From Hyperoodon ampullatus (lineage: Eukaryota > Chordata > Mammalia > Artiodactyla > Ziphiidae): 64,000 bases of DNA. The notes under the pieces were generated by a model. The model made no database searches. It was not told the origin of the DNA and was given only the letters and a program-made list of their open reading frames with translations. The stretch covers positions 122,594,152-122,658,151 of the forward strand of contig OX457061.1 in the NCBI GenBank assembly GCA_949752795.1, given 5' to 3'. The position numbers were made by a program, and so were the translations under genes. Each line of letters begins with the position of its first letter. The stretch's first letter is position 1. Shown piece by piece: positions 1 through 11,744 of this stretch.

Positions 1-973
1 ATCTGGGGCAGCCTCCCCAACTTTTTGTTTCATGATAAATTGATTTATTTTAGCCAAGGCTAGACTTTGAAAATTATTCAGAAAACCATTATTATGTTGG
101 AATCCTCAACCTGGCACAGAACTCTGAATATTCACAGCTGAAACAGAAAAACTGCTCCCACAGAGTCAAGTGAAAAACTAAACATGGGGCTTCCCTGGTG
201 GCGCAGTGGTTGAGAGTCCGCCTGCAGATGCAGGGGACAGGGGTTCGTGCCTCGGTCCGGGAAGATCCCACATGCCGCGGAGCGGCTGGGCCCGTGAGCC
301 ATGGCTGCTGAGCCTGAGCGTCCGGAGCCTGTGCTCCGCAACGGGAGAGGCCACAACAGTGAGAGGCCTGCGTACTGCAAAAAAAAAAAAAAAAACTAAA
401 CATGACCTTTAAAACAAGCAACAGGTGACACGTATCCTGTTGCATTTAGCAAGCAGCCATGATGAGAAGCTTTGAAGGCCTAGTCCAACACGTTGTTATT
501 TGTTCGTCTCTATCCCCACCTGCTGGACAACAGGCAGCAATAGTTTAAAAGTTAATAAAATAAAATGCAAAAATAAATGCAATATTTTCTATGTGTCATA
601 CATAGGTATACTTACACATTATATATGTAATTTTAATGAATGACTCTTTTGGATTAGAAAGATCGGATTTTGATACGAGAACAATGGTGATGACTGCCTC
701 AGGGAACACTGGTTTTCCTGTGTTGATAAATTAGCAGTGGGTCTGCATGGACTCCAGGTGGCCTCCTTCCATGACAATACTACACCAGAGGATAAAAGTG
801 ATGCTTTTGGAATGGAACAATGAGTCACTAGTGCTCAGGAAAACAAATGAGTGAGTGAGACGGACGTGCAAGTCAGTGTGAATGCAGGTTTTAAGGTTTA
901 TACGTCTAAATTCCACACAGTAGGTGTTATTAAAATGAAATAGCATGTATTTCAGAACTGAAACACAGAATAC
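1..973 (-). other. GALNT7: Intron 11 of GALNT7, partial
   Basis: This is the intron after exon 11. It holds a young CHR SINE near its start. From about 405 to 973 it is AT-rich unique-looking sequence in which I see no exon. In particular there is no match to the expected last exon (the NLHRFTHIPSGKCLD region), so that exon lies outside the window. Confidence 0.85.
187..390 (+). mobile_element. CHR SINE, short young type
   Basis: Starts gggcttccctggtggcgcag, ends gcctgcgtactgc plus an A tail. Flanked by a target-site duplication aaaaactaaacatg (ends at 186; repeats from 391). The tRNA-derived head has B-box-like gggttcgtgcc. Confidence 0.95.
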
Positions 974-1102
974 CTTGAAGTACTGCCATTCCTTAAATTC
1001 ATTCAGATTACAGTGTGTAATCATAACTTTGGATCCATCAGGACCCTTCGTCAAACACTGGTCATACTGCATGAGTTGATTGGCTTCGTTGATTCGGAAA
1101 AG
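974..1102 (-). CDS. GALNT7: GALNT7 exon 11 (lectin domain, middle part)
   Basis: This exon encodes 43 codons running LFRINEANQLMQYDQC to KEWQYFK, about residues 570-612 of a 657-residue protein. It is part of the C-terminal ricin B-type (beta-trefoil) lectin domain, which in this family binds GalNAc already on the acceptor and steers the enzyme to further sites. On the minus strand the acceptor reads tttaatag|ctt and the donor aag|gtattc; the exon starts and ends in phase 0. GPDG replaces the KGADG I recall from human. The final exon, needed to finish the trefoil, is not in the 973 bases that follow. Confidence 0.97.
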
Positions 1103-1786
1103 CTATTAAATAAAAAGAAAGAGAGAAAGAAACTTAACTCCTATCATTAAACTCAATGACTATCCTATTTCTCTACCATGTTTCTGTATGTTCAGAACTG
1201 TAAGTCCAAAGACAGGAATTAGTCATTTTGATGGTAGTAAAGACCCCTTCTAACTCTTAAAGGATTACGTTCTTTAGCCTCCTAGATACAGAGTGGGTCA
1301 CTAACATATGAATTTCGTACCAACAATGTAAGAAAATGAAAATGTGGAAACAGACCTGATAATGTTTCACAATGTAAATCAGAGACAAGAAAAACACTCA
1401 CCTAAGGAAGTAAGAGAATATACTAGTGAAATACACATGATTGGCAATAGCATCCCAGCCTAGTGGGGGTAAGATGTGAATACTGAACAATATCTGCAAA
1501 TAATCCTGTTAGGGAGCTAGGCTTACATAGCTACACACTCACGCAAGAATATATTCTAATCTGCTACATTAGACATAAATTCGAGATTCTGGTTGCTTAC
1601 ATGAAAACCAGTACTGCTCTTATCCCCTCATTTAAGTAAACGTTTTAGCACTGTCAGTTTTTCACAGGATGTTTTACTTTACCAAACAACCACAATCACC
1701 AAATGGAAAACCAGGCTAAACCCTGGCCCAGTCAGCCCAGCTGCTTCCAGCGCAGACGGAATTAATCGCAAAGCCCGGCTGTTTAC
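1103..1786 (-). other. GALNT7: Intron 10 of GALNT7
   Basis: 684 nt with standard GT/AG ends. It is AT-rich, with no recognisable repeat or secondary open frame. Confidence 0.9.
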
Positions 1787-1885
1787 CTGATTCCCGCCCA
1801 TCCTGTGGCAGGGGCCCAGCTCAACAAAGCCTCCGTTTGTCTTCCCCATGCTGTCAATGCAGTACACAGTTTCAAAGCCTCTGAT
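1787..1885 (-). CDS. GALNT7: GALNT7 exon 10 (start of lectin domain)
   Basis: The exon encodes 33 codons, IRGFETVYCIDSMGK to CHRMGGNQ, about residues 537-569. It holds the first strand and CID motif of the first (alpha) repeat of the ricin B lectin domain, just after the linker from the catalytic domain. CID stands where many family members have CLD. The acceptor follows a long T run (tttag|atc) and the donor is cag|gtaaac; both boundaries are phase 0. The residue after FET is V here, where I recall A in human; the rest matches closely. Confidence 0.97.
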
Positions 1886-3408
1886 CTAAAAAAAAAATGA
1901 ACAAAGAACCACAGGGAAGGCGACAGTTTAGACTCTAATAAGCGCTCACGTGGCTTCAGAGAGCTTCGAGTTAACCGGGTCCCTACTGTCCTGTCAGGCC
2001 TTGAGGAGCTCGGAGCTACAGTCATCTCCGAAATCACTTAAGTCTTGAAGTCAACACTGGAATGAGCTCATTCCACCTGAGGGTTGGCCTCTAGATTTTG
2101 ATAAAATACCACAGAGGAAAAAAATACAAAGATACCATTAGTACCATTTCAGATTCATGATCATTCACGTGAAGGAGAAGGAAATAGAGCAAAGGGAGCT
2201 GACCACGGCGATCACAGACACTGGCCCCCGTGTCTAGGCCAGAGTGAACTTGGGAGGTAAGGTGCCCACTGCTGGCAGCAGCCTCCAGGGCCTGGGCAGT
2301 GAGGCTCCGCTCTGACTACGGATGTCACAGGTGGGCAGCAAACACGCGTTTCCATGCTTGAAATGCACATTTTGTAAAAAAACAAAAAAACAAAAAAACC
2401 ACAACTTTTTCCTTATTGGAAATATTACAGATTTATATCTCAATTATAAATTACTACTGTATTTGGATAAAATGCTTTATTCGTTCCTTTAGTCGGCAAA
2501 CACTGACTGAGCACCCAGGACGGTAAGAGCTTCAGAGGAGAAGCAAGTCGGGGTCGGAGGCCCTGCTGTCTGTAGAGAGGATGCGGGCGGAGCTGGAGGC
2601 GGCCCCCGGGAGCCGACAGGGCGGGGGTTCACCCTGGAAGCTGCACGGAGGGTGCAGAAGTGCCTTGTGAGGTGCAGGGGCCAGAGTGGGGAGGGTTCGA
2701 CCGAACATGTGCTCAGGGTGAGACTGTAAAGGTAGGATGGAACATTCCAGCTGTTCACTGGCTCAACGCTTTTATTTATTCGTCCACTATTACGTGAGTG
2801 CCGTGTCAGGCATGCCGACAGCTCGGATGCGCCAGTGCACGGAATGGAGCGGATCCTCGCCCCAGGGAGCTTACGCTCTAGGAGGGAAGACCGAATGTAG
2901 GCAAAACCGTAACAGACACGTCGGAAAGGGACAAGCGAGAGCCGAGAAGAGACAGAGGAGCAAGTTGGGCAATGAGTCAAAGGGGCGCTCCACCTGCCCC
3001 TGCGCCTCGTGTCACCTCCTCTTTTCTGCTTATCAAACACGCAGAGCCTTTCCCGGCGGGCACACCGTCATCCTTACCCGGAGCGCCCTTGCCCGGCTCT
3101 CTGATTCACTGGCTCCTCATCATTCAGATCTCAGACACCCCGTCACCTCCTCCAAGAAGCCTCCCTTACCGGGTCTCTGAGTCCCCTCAAACTCCACTCC
3201 CGAGCGGAGCAGACAGGAGGGACTTGGGGCGGGAGGTCAGTGCAGGGAGAACTGTCCAGTGGAAAGGCTGGGAGGTTAGCAGCTTTTCACCAAACGTTCC
3301 CCCAAGAATTCTTCTCTCCCCTCCAACATTCCCGTCTCACTCTGCTTTCTCCCAAGCTCAGTCTCCAAACACACACACTTTGAGATCTGACCCCCGGCTG
3401 ATACTCAC
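1886..3408 (-). other. GALNT7: Intron 9 of GALNT7
   Basis: The intron is GC-rich between about 2500 and 3400. Bases 2760-2960 resemble an old interspersed repeat whose usual text runs tattacgtgagtgccgtgtc and then a gagcttac block; a related stretch occurs at 50.28-50.54 kb. Bases 3040-3190 look like decayed L2. Open frames here on both strands (up to 183 codons) have no protein family signature. Confidence 0.75.
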
Positions 3409-3627
3409 TTCTCCCCAGTCGACATTTTTGGGCGGCAGAGGGTAGTGTGAGGTGATATCATAAGCTATTTCTTCCATGAACCATTTGAAACTTTTGCAGT
3501 TGTGATCTTCTCGAAATTTCTTCAGCTCTGATATATCCCCATATGGTAATGCCTTTGATTCAGGGCGACTGGCATAGAAATAGTCTTTATACTCGTCCCA
3601 CCAGACCTCTACAACTCTGACGTAATT
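3409..3627 (-). CDS. GALNT7: GALNT7 exon 9 (end of catalytic domain and linker)
   Basis: The exon encodes 73 codons from NYVRVVEVWWDEYKDYFY to PLPPKNVDWGE, about residues 464-536. The VEVWWDEYKDYFYASRP segment is a conserved hallmark near the C-terminal end of the GalNAc-T catalytic domain. It is followed by the ISELKKFREDHNCKSFKWFM helix and the short linker into the lectin domain. The acceptor is cccag|aat and the donor gaa|gtgagt; both boundaries are phase 0. RPESKALPYG carries K where I recall Q in human. Confidence 0.98.
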
Positions 3628-5278
3628 CTGGGAAAAAGAAAATTAACGTCATTATAAAAAGCAAAAATATTTGTACTATCATAAACAGCCTCTCTTCGAC
3701 ATATGAAATATGACCAACATACGACAAATTCGTTTCAATAGGACCCGATACTTAATTACACAAATGCAAGCGAGCTCGTGACTCTGACATGTCACTGTCA
3801 CGCGTGTTCAACCAGAGTGACGGACACAGAATCTGGTGTCACTGTGAAGGTCCCATACTCTAAGATAATACGTTCTTTCCTGCTGATGGAGCTGAGCACA
3901 GAGGGTTGGTGATAGAGGCTGGCTGGCTGGCACCGGGCACCCCCCGGCCCCTGAACAATCTCCTCTCTGAGGACCATGCGGCTGGCACGTGCGGGGGGAG
4001 GGGTCTCACATCAGACACCACTGGGAAAAACAACAAACACGTTCCTGAAAGTGGCTCTGCCCATCTTGTAAGAGCTATGCCCGAACCACTGCACTGTAGC
4101 CCAGAATTAAGTGGATATTTTCCCCATGGGGTGCATTTTGAAAAGCGACTAAAGAACAATCATGTAAGTTGACGTGTGAGAACTCACAAAGATCTAACTT
4201 CTACTGCTTCACTGAATGAGCACTCGTAGGCGTGAATCGACGCGAGGGACGCAGCACAGACCCAGCCAGGCCCTTGCGCTTGGACATCACGGGGCAGCAA
4301 ACTTTATAAAGGGCCCGGGAGTCGGTCTCTTCAGCTGGGTGGCCATCCAGTTTCTGTTGCAACTACTCACCTCTGCTGCTACAGTGAGAAAGCAGCGCAG
4401 GGAACATGCGAACAAACGGCAGAGCTGGGTTTCGACACAACTTTATTTACTGAAAAAGGCTGGGTTGGGCCCGCTGGCCGCAGAGCAGGAACATCTAGTG
4501 TTCGGATTAAATTTTCTCTTGGCTACAAGATAACTATCAAAAGGGTGCACGCCTGGCCGTGGGCATGTTTCTGCAAAAGCCCGTGGGCTCAAAAAGTTTT
4601 AAGCGGCAGCCTCCTAAAAGAACACAACATTAATGCTAAATATTTTGAATTCTTGCAAATCCACCCAAAGTTAGACACAGTCCGTGTCTTCCAGGTAGTC
4701 GTGAACATGAAGAATTAAGCGCACGCGCATAAGGTTACGGCAACAAAAAGGAGGAGGACTTAATTGTTTGGGATGGAGAGGCGGGGACGGCTCAGTCCTG
4801 AAGGAGCGGTCAGTGAGGCGCGACTGGGACCTGGGGCAAAGAGCAGTGCAAATCTATGACAGATCGTGGTGCACGTGGAGTCCCGAAAGAGGTCTATCAC
4901 CACAGCTGGAATGCAGGATTCACTGAGAGAAAAGCTGCCTCGGTTTCCTCCTTTTAAGATGAGGATAATTAAGAAGTTAATCGGTGCAAAGTATTTAGAT
5001 TTGTACACAATAAGCACTCACGAAGTGTGAGCTATTAGTGATACGACTGATCGTTTCCAAGGGCTTTGCAGGTCACCCATTAGCTGATGGCCATCCGAAG
5101 GGTCCTTGCAGGCAGCAGACATCAGTTCCGATTTGAGGGGAATAAGCGGGGCAGGGAGAGGAGGTGGCCTGAGGGGTGGGACGGAGGGTGGAGAGCCGCC
5201 TCTGAGGGAAAGTTAAAAGCTCCGCTCTGAAGAGGCCAAGTCTGAAACATCTGAGGGCCACCTAAGAGGAGGGTTCTA

Positions 5279-5401
5279 GGGACTTCCCTGGAGGTCCAGT
5301 GGTTAGGACTCCGCACTTTCGCTGCCAAGGGCTCGGGTTCGATCCCTGGTCAGGGAACTAAGATCCTGCATGCCACGCGGTGCCACCAAAAAAAAAAAAA
5401 G
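5279..5401 (+). mobile_element. CHR-1-type SINE
   Basis: Short tRNA-derived element with head ggacttccctggaggtccag and B box gggttcgatccctggtcagg, ending in polyA then a short (GA)n. It belongs to an older subtype than the grouped young copies. Confidence 0.85.
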
Positions 5402-6287
5402 AGAGAGAGAGGTGTTCTATAAGACAGCTGACCGTAAAGGTCTGCAGCTCAGAGAAGACCACCGGCTGGAGGAACAGCCCTGGAGGGTGGAGGGGACGTG
5501 CAGAAGCAGAGGACAGAAGGCGCTGGTGAAGGCTGCGTTTGCTGGTGAATCTGGCAGTGTTGAGTGTTTCCCTCTCGTCTCTTTTCCGTTTCCTTGTAGC
5601 ACCGGCCTTCCTGAACCGACCTTTCCATCAGTTCTTCATGGTGGTGGGGCGGATTCCAAGGGCGGCTGTCTTCCTGCAACGCTGTCGGGCCCGGTGTTAA
5701 CTGGCTGCTATCTCTGTCTTACTGCGGAGATTTAAATCTCGTCCCCTGTCCTAGTGGGGCTCCGTTTGGCCACTTCTAAAAAAATTTGGTCGGTTAGAGG
5801 GCTGTGTTGGTTCTTAAAGCCTAGTCTCTGCTTCTGTTATCTATTCGCTTTGGGGAACAGTCCTGAGTTGCATCCGTAGCCAAAAATAGACTTCCTTCTG
5901 CTTTTGACTTGGTTAAGGGCTCCAGAAAATGAAAGACACCACAGTCATATGCTCTTAGAGTCTGTGAAAGCCACCCAAACAAAGGGCTTCTAAGTTGTTC
6001 CATCAAAGAGAGAGGGCATCGTCCTGCCAGCATTGGGGCTGTGGCCTCTGTGTGAAGCTCTCCTGGTCTGTCCCTGGTTTGAGGGACAAAAGTTATTCAC
6101 TCACCTTTTGCAAGCACTGTTGAAAAATGTGATTTTTTTGTTTACTACACAAACTTCTATTATAATTACTTTACTTTTCAAAAACCAAACAAAAATAGTG
6201 TTTCACTCACGTGTGAATAATAGACGTTGATATTTCCCTTTCAACAACTTTCCTACACGGTGTCAGGTTTTAAAAATTTGAGTTATC

Positions 6288-6450
6288 ATTTTTTAAAAAA
6301 AATTTCTACTGAAGTATAGTTGATTTACAATGTTGTGCTACTTTCACGTGTACAGCAAAGTGAATCAGTTATACATATATTTCCACTCTTTCTTTCAGAT
6401 TCTTTTCCCATATAGGCCATTACAGAATACTGAGTGGAGTTCTAAAGTCT
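6288..6450 (-). mobile_element. L1 3'-end fragment
   Basis: The text ttgatttacaatgttgtgct, then tacagcaaagtgaatcagtt, is the familiar antisense form of the cetartiodactyl L1 3' region; related copies lie near 25.5 and 51.0 kb. Confidence 0.75.
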
Positions 6451-6676
6451 GAGATATCTTGACGGAGAACATTCAATACCATTCAATAATGGAATTCTAA
6501 TCAGAGTGGGATACAAGGAATAATCCTAGAAAACAATAAAAAGTTTCCTGAATAAGTCTAGTCTAAGTGAAAAGTGAGAACCAGCATGACTGCTTCAAAG
6601 ATGTCGCCTGTCCAGTGAGCTGACATTACGTGGCCACGTGGCACATACGTGTTAGCTCCCTAGCCTTCCCACTTTT

Positions 6677-6883
6677 TTTTTTTTTTTTTTTGCGGTACGT
6701 GGGCCTCTCACTGTTGTGGCCTCTCCTGTTGCGGAGCACAGGCTCCGGACGCGCAGGCTCAGCGGTCATGGCTCACGGGCCCAGCCGCTCTGCGGCATAT
6801 GGGATCTTCCCGGACCGGGGCACGAACCCGCGTCCCCTGCATCGGCAGGCGGACTCTCAACAACTGCGCCACCAGGGAAGCCC
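6677..6883 (-). mobile_element. CHR SINE, short young type
   Basis: PolyT then tgcggtacgtgggcctctca to ccaccagggaagccc. Target-site duplication ccttcccactttt on both sides. Its head ends 31 nt short of exon 8, so in the transcript it lies directly after exon 8's donor. Confidence 0.95.
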
Positions 6884-6914
6884 TAACCTTCCCACTTTTA
6901 ACCGAAAGACTCAC

Positions 6915-7037
6915 CTTTAGGGTAGGAGAAGATCCGACATAGACAGGCGGAGGGTTCCCCTGCCAGCCCTCAAGACGGTAGATGTGCCCGACACGGGAAC
7001 AAGGGACAAACAGTAACTTGCCACCGCACTGCCAGAT
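6915..7037 (-). CDS. GALNT7: GALNT7 exon 8 (catalytic domain, metal-binding His and catalytic loop)
   Basis: The exon encodes 41 codons, [21 protein letters not shown] to SSPTLK, about residues 423-463. IWQCGG closes the Gal/GalNAc-transferase motif begun in exon 7. The His in SRVGHIYR matches the third manganese ligand of the family, which works with the DxH pair of exon 5. [11 protein letters not shown] occupies the flexible loop that closes over UDP-GalNAc. The acceptor is gacag|atc and the donor aag|gtgagt; both are phase 0. Key residues are intact, so this looks like a working enzyme. Confidence 0.98.
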
Positions 7038-8392
7038 CTGTCAGGAAAGACACACATGGCAGCTGTCTCAAACGCCCGATCTGTCCTGTAAACGTAAACC
7101 TAAAATCTAAATTAGACACAGGGTCTACAGGGAATTCACCAGCTAAACAGATCCTACGATAACTTCTTGTTTCTCAAGCTCACATACTAACAAAGAGGCC
7201 GCTGGGGAGCGCAGGCGCACAGGGCACCCAGGGGCCCGTCCTGAGCCCCTGCAGAGCCACGCAGACTCCTGCGCCTGCGTCCTGATGCTCTTCATCTCTC
7301 CCGGCGCTAACACACTTCCTCCCACCTGGGGGATTGTTACCATAACCGCCTAACCGGCGGCTCCCTTATTTATAGCAGGAGATTAGGCTGCTAAAGGGCA
7401 GCTCTGGGTCACGCTCTCCCCGGCTTAGCCTCTCCGATGGGTCTCCACTGCCTGTCAGATTAAGCAACAGTCTCTCAGCTCAGCACTGAAGGCTCTCCTC
7501 ACCGTGGACCCGGCGCCCCTGCCCACGCCATCTTCCTGGACGCCCGTCGGATTCACGCTGTCAGCTTCTGCCCGACGGTGGGCCCCGTGCCTGCCCTGTG
7601 CCTTTCCCCGTTCTGCTCCCCCTTAGCTCGGCCCGTCTTCCTCGTTCTGCCTCGAAAACCTCCTCCAGCGTGATGCTGCCTCTGAATCACACCACCCGAA
7701 TGTCGGTCTACCTTCTGATCGTACTACGAATTTAAGTATAATTCTCATCTCTCATCGGCTGGAAGTTCCTGACAGCGAGGACCGAGCTTCTCCTCCTCTG
7801 TCCCTCACGGTGTTGAGCACCGGACACTTAAGACAAGAGGTAACGCCTATGTGTTCAACTCACACTGGAAAATACTTCTTTCTTTTGGGAAGTGGCGGGG
7901 GCACGGGTGGGTGGGTACTGCAGGCAGGCAGCTCCAGGGTCAGTGTGAGGACACACAATCACTGTTGGGGTCTACCTCTGTCCTGAAGCATCCTGTCCTG
8001 CGGTGACGGAGGGGAGCTTCAGCAGTGGATGGTCAAACGGAGCCCCACGCCTGCTGATTCCCGCAAGGGCTCCTATCACCAAAGGCTCCGAGGTACAGAA
8101 AGCCTTTGGGGGTGGGGCGGGAGGGGAAGGAGAGGACGTATTTTTACTTCTGAAGCTCGCTGGCTTCCATTTTTAGCTGAGCCATGTACATATGTAGTAA
8201 GTTTGGAGCTTGCATTTTTGCCTTATTTTTCCCAAAAGGCAAATATTTTTGTTAGTCTTTCTTTATAATTTAGAGAAATGCATTAAAACAGGTTTTTTGT
8301 TCTTTTTTTTCACCAAAGAAACCAGCCTTATCTGAAAGTCACGAGAATCCATAACTGCTTAGAAAACTGCATTTGTTTCAATGAAATGTTAC
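7038..8392 (-). other. GALNT7: Intron 7 of GALNT7
   Basis: About 7480-7860 reads like a degenerate L2 3' end on the plus strand (a run of Leu/Pro-rich coding remnant ending in ctgacagcgaggaccgagct). The rest looks unique. Confidence 0.7.
7480..7860 (+). repeat. L2-like degenerate element
   Basis: The order of motifs (Pro/Ser-rich decayed coding part, then a ggaagttcctgacagcgagg block, then a gttgagcaccggacac block) follows the L2 3' end. Identification is from memory of the consensus. Confidence 0.5.
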
Positions 8393-8510
8393 CTTGTATG
8401 AGATCTCAAAGTTTTCACCACCCCAAATCTGGAGGCCTGGATCGTAGAGACCCAGCTCAAAGAAGAAGTCTCGTTCAATGGCGAATAATCCTCCAGCCAT
8501 GGCTGGGGAC
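8393..8510 (-). CDS. GALNT7: GALNT7 exon 7 (Gal/GalNAc-transferase motif)
   Basis: The exon completes the Arg codon split from either exon 6 copy (cg|g) and then encodes [20 protein letters not shown] to [11 protein letters not shown], about residues 383-422. MAGGLF and WGGENFE are signature elements of family GT27 and contribute to UDP-GalNAc and acceptor binding. The acceptor is cttag|gtc and the donor aag|gtaaca; it ends in phase 0. Because both exon 6 copies end in the same phase and with the same Arg, this exon can join either one without a frame change. Confidence 0.98.
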
Positions 8511-8758
8511 CTAAGAAAAAGAAACGCTGAAATAACTTTTAAAGACAAACCCCCAATACCCCTTCAACAATAGATAACAAGCCTTTATGGAATACAGTAT
8601 AAGTAGTGCATAGAAGAGACAAAACTGATGGCCAAACATTAAGAAATTATAAAGCCTTCATGAAACAATCTGCTCATAATTCCTTATGAATTTACTATAA
8701 TTTCTAACTGAAATCCTGTTATACAGTTCGTTACAAATTAGAGCATTACATCATTTCG

Positions 8759-8773
8759 CCATTAGAGGGCGCC
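8759..8773 (+). promoter_or_regulatory. CTCF-like motif
   Basis: ccattagagggcgcc agrees at 14 of 15 places with the common CTCF core CCASYAGRKGGCRSY. Occupancy cannot be judged from sequence. Confidence 0.4.
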
Positions 8774-9369
8774 TTGGTTCCTTTGTTTATTTAAAAATTA
8801 AGCCTCGAGAGTTAGGTAAAATAGAATTTTCTCTTTCACTCCTAAAAATACTGAGCCATACAGCAGTGGTCTGCTAAATGTTCCTGAAATGATTTATGAG
8901 TCATTCCGGGATGAGTGAAACCATACACCATGGAAGTAGTCTCTCATTTTTTAATTTTATAGCTCAGTGGTCTGCCAAATAAGGGTGTAAATCATGGTAG
9001 AACAGCCACGGTTCATTCAGAGTTTGCAAATATAGCACAGAAATGACACAGGAGCATTAGACACAGCTATTTACTGTGTCAGAAGGCAGGGCTGCCAGAG
9101 AGTGATCTGTGGGCCTTCTTGAGTGGGACCTTGAATTGGGCTCTTTTTAGGGACAAGAGAAAAAAAGACTTGATAGCTTTTTAGGGCAAGAAACTCCCAC
9201 CGTTAGGAATAATTGTCACCCTGTTCCCCCCTCCCCTGGGAACAATGAATTATCACTGCATTCGATTCTTAGGTAGACCCCTCTATTAGAGCCTGTTCAT
9301 CAGCACACCTGATATTCAGTCTATCACCAATTCCTACTGATTCTACCATCAACACACATCTTGAACCCA

Positions 9370-9800
9370 CTTCTCTCCAGCGTCACTGCTGTCATCCTAG
9401 ACCAGGCACAGGAACCCCGACTGTGTCCTCCGCTCTCTTGTGCCCCACCCAAGCCCCAGCAGGCAGCAGGCAATGCCTCCGTGCTCTGCCCGACCCCCTC
9501 CTGTCCCAGGGCCCTGGCTATGCCGCAGTCCCCTGAACGGTCCTCCCTCCTCCTCCGCAGGGCCGACTCCTCATCCCTCAGGGCTCGGCCTCAGCGTCAC
9601 TTTCGAGACACTTTCCTGAGCTTTTCTTCTCACCACTCGTCACACTTGCTGGCCCAGTTATTTGTGCAGTTAACTGTTTAATTTCTGTCTCACCCGCTAC
9701 ACGGTAAGTGCCACGAGGGAACACCTCTCTTTAAAATTTATCCCCAGAAAATAGCGCCTGGCACATAGTAAGCATTCATTAAATATTAAATAAATAATGA
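9370..9800 (+). repeat. L2-like 3' end
   Basis: Decayed segment ending cgcctggcacatagtaagca followed by ttcattaaatatt, typical of the L2 terminus. Confidence 0.6.
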
Positions 9801-9807
9801 AGCAAGG

Positions 9808-10212
9808 GGCTACCCTGGTGGCACAGTGGTTGAGAATCCACCTGCCAATGCAGGGGACACGGGTTCGAGCCCTGGGTCCAGGAAGATCCCACACACCGCA
9901 GAGCAACTAAGCCTGTGCGTCACAACTACTGAGCCTGCACTCTAGAGCCCGTGAGCCAAAACTACTGAGCCCGCGTACCACAACTACTGAGCCTGCACTG
10001 TACGGCCCGCGAGCCACAACTACTGAGCCCATGTGCCACAACTACTGACGCCCGTGTGCCTAGAGCCCGTTCTCCGCAACAAGAGAAGCCACTGCAATGA
10101 GAAGCCCCCGCATCGCAATGAGGAGTAGCCCCCGCTCGCCACAACTAGAGAAAGCCCGCGCTCAGCCACAAAGACCCAGCAGAGCCAAAAATAAATAAAT
10201 AAATATATTAAT
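9808..10212 (+). mobile_element. CHR SINE, long type with internal repeats
   Basis: tRNA-derived head, then repeated units of the kind cacaactactgagcc, then gaagcccccgc-type text and an AAATAAAT tail. Short target-site duplication ataatgaag. About 400 nt versus about 205 for the short type. Confidence 0.9.
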
Positions 10213-11254
10213 TAAAAAGATAATGAAGAAAGAAATATTTTCAATATTAAAGGGAAGTCACATCAGGGGAAAGTCATTCTTTCATAAGGCTTTTCTTCTT
10301 AAAGGAGAAACAGCCCTATTGCATTTTCAGTTATACTTTCATGCCAAATTTATTTAACTGTCATTTAACATTACTCTATTATAACTATGCCTTTCTGATC
10401 TTTAAATATATTCCCACTTATCTCAGTACATATCTGAAAATGTATCTTAATGTGAAAACCAGTGAGTAACTTAAAGAGAAACCTTCCTTAAATTTTTCTA
10501 CCACATTTAAAAAATTTTCTTTCCTAGCCCATGGGATTGGTAGAAACAGAACTGTAGTTATTAGCCCTTATGTTTTTTCTCCCAGAATTATTTGTGAGTC
10601 AGGGTAAGTGCATAAGCAGTAGATTCCTGGACAATTTTTGAAAAAGAACTTCAAAGAGAAATTTGGAAAATGTCAAATAAAGCTGAAAGTTGTATAATTT
10701 CCTTATGTTTGCCATCTCAGTATCCTGGTATCATGACATGCCCAAATCCCACCAGCTTTTTGCATGACATTGGAGACACCTTCCCCAAATTGAGTTTGAA
10801 CATCATCAGTAGCGTAACAGTAAGAGAGAGACCAAAAGCAGAACCATAAGACCAGAAAAATAAAATCAGACACATTTAGAAGCCTACACTAGCGCTTACG
10901 CAAACATTTCATTTGGGACCACTCTTTTGAAAGATGGTAAAATGTTCCAGTGAAAAGACCAAAGAGAGAGTAGAACAAGTTGTTCTATTTGAAGAGCCAC
11001 AAGAAGGGAGAAAAAGGAAGATTTTGGAATGAGGTTTCCTTTTAATCAAGTGCTCTTCTGAAAATGAAGTAATAAAGGATTCTATGTAATTTCCCAAAGT
11101 CATGTATTTTTATTCATCAGATTTAACTGGGATGAAATTAGTATTTCAGAGTCAGCATATAAAACAAAAGGAAGAAAAAAAAAAAACTCTTGTTACTGTC
11201 TTTCATTGTCAACACTACCCGCAAGGCATCAAAGTGGATATAAAACTTGGATCG

Positions 11255-11463
11255 TGGGCTTCCCTGGTGGTGCGGTGGTTTAGAGTCCGCCTGCTGATAC
11301 AGGGGACACGGGTTCGTGCCCTGGTCCGAGAAGATCCCACATGCCGCGGAGCGGCCGGGCCCGTGAGCCATGGCCGCTGAGCCTGCGAGTCCGGAGCCTG
11401 TGCTCCGCAACGGGAGAGGCCACAGCAGTGAGAGGCCCGTGTATCGCAAAAACAAACAAAAAA
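11255..11463 (+). mobile_element. CHR SINE, short young type
   Basis: Perfect 13-nt target-site duplication aaaacttggatcg on each side. Lies antisense to GALNT7, downstream of exon 6b in transcript order. Confidence 0.96.
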
Positions 11464-11536
11464 AAAACTTGGATCGTAAGCGATGTGAGCTTTTTAAACT
11501 TACAGAATGACATAATCATCAAAAGAACAAAATTTC

Positions 11537-11744
11537 GGGCTTCCCTGGTGGCGCAGTGGTTGAGGGTCCACCTGCCGATGCGGGGGACACGGGTTCGTGC
11601 CCCGGTCCGGGAAGATCCCACATGCCGCGGAGCAGCTGGGCCCGTGAGCCGTGGCCGCTGGGCCTGTGCGTCCGGAGCCTGTGCTCCGCAACGGGAGAGG
11701 CCACAGCAGTGAGAGGCCCGCATACCGCAAAAAAAAAAAAAAAA
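11537..11744 (+). mobile_element. CHR SINE, short young type
   Basis: Target-site duplication aaaagaacaaaatttc on each side. It sits only 73 nt from the preceding SINE in the same orientation and was a separate insertion, since each has its own duplication. Confidence 0.96.

Larger units (their letters stand above)
3628..6914 (-). other. GALNT7: Intron 8 of GALNT7
   Basis: The intron contains a CHR-1-type SINE, an L1 3'-end fragment near 6.3 kb and a young CHR SINE just 31 nt from exon 8. Between 3.7 and 5.2 kb and between 5.4 and 6.2 kb I see no gene or clear repeat. Confidence 0.8.

Noticed and set aside
187..260. tRNA-like B-box sequences at SINE heads considered as tRNA genes
   Set aside because: They lack a full cloverleaf and are the tRNA-derived heads of the CHR SINEs.
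1..973. Possible last exon of GALNT7
   Set aside because: No frame here encodes the expected lectin C-terminus (NLHRFTHIPSGK-like text), and the segment looks like intron with a SINE.
2489..3180. Overlapping 183- and 147-codon frames on opposite strands in intron 9
   Set aside because: No protein family resemblance; GC-rich repeat remnants on both sides explain the open frames.
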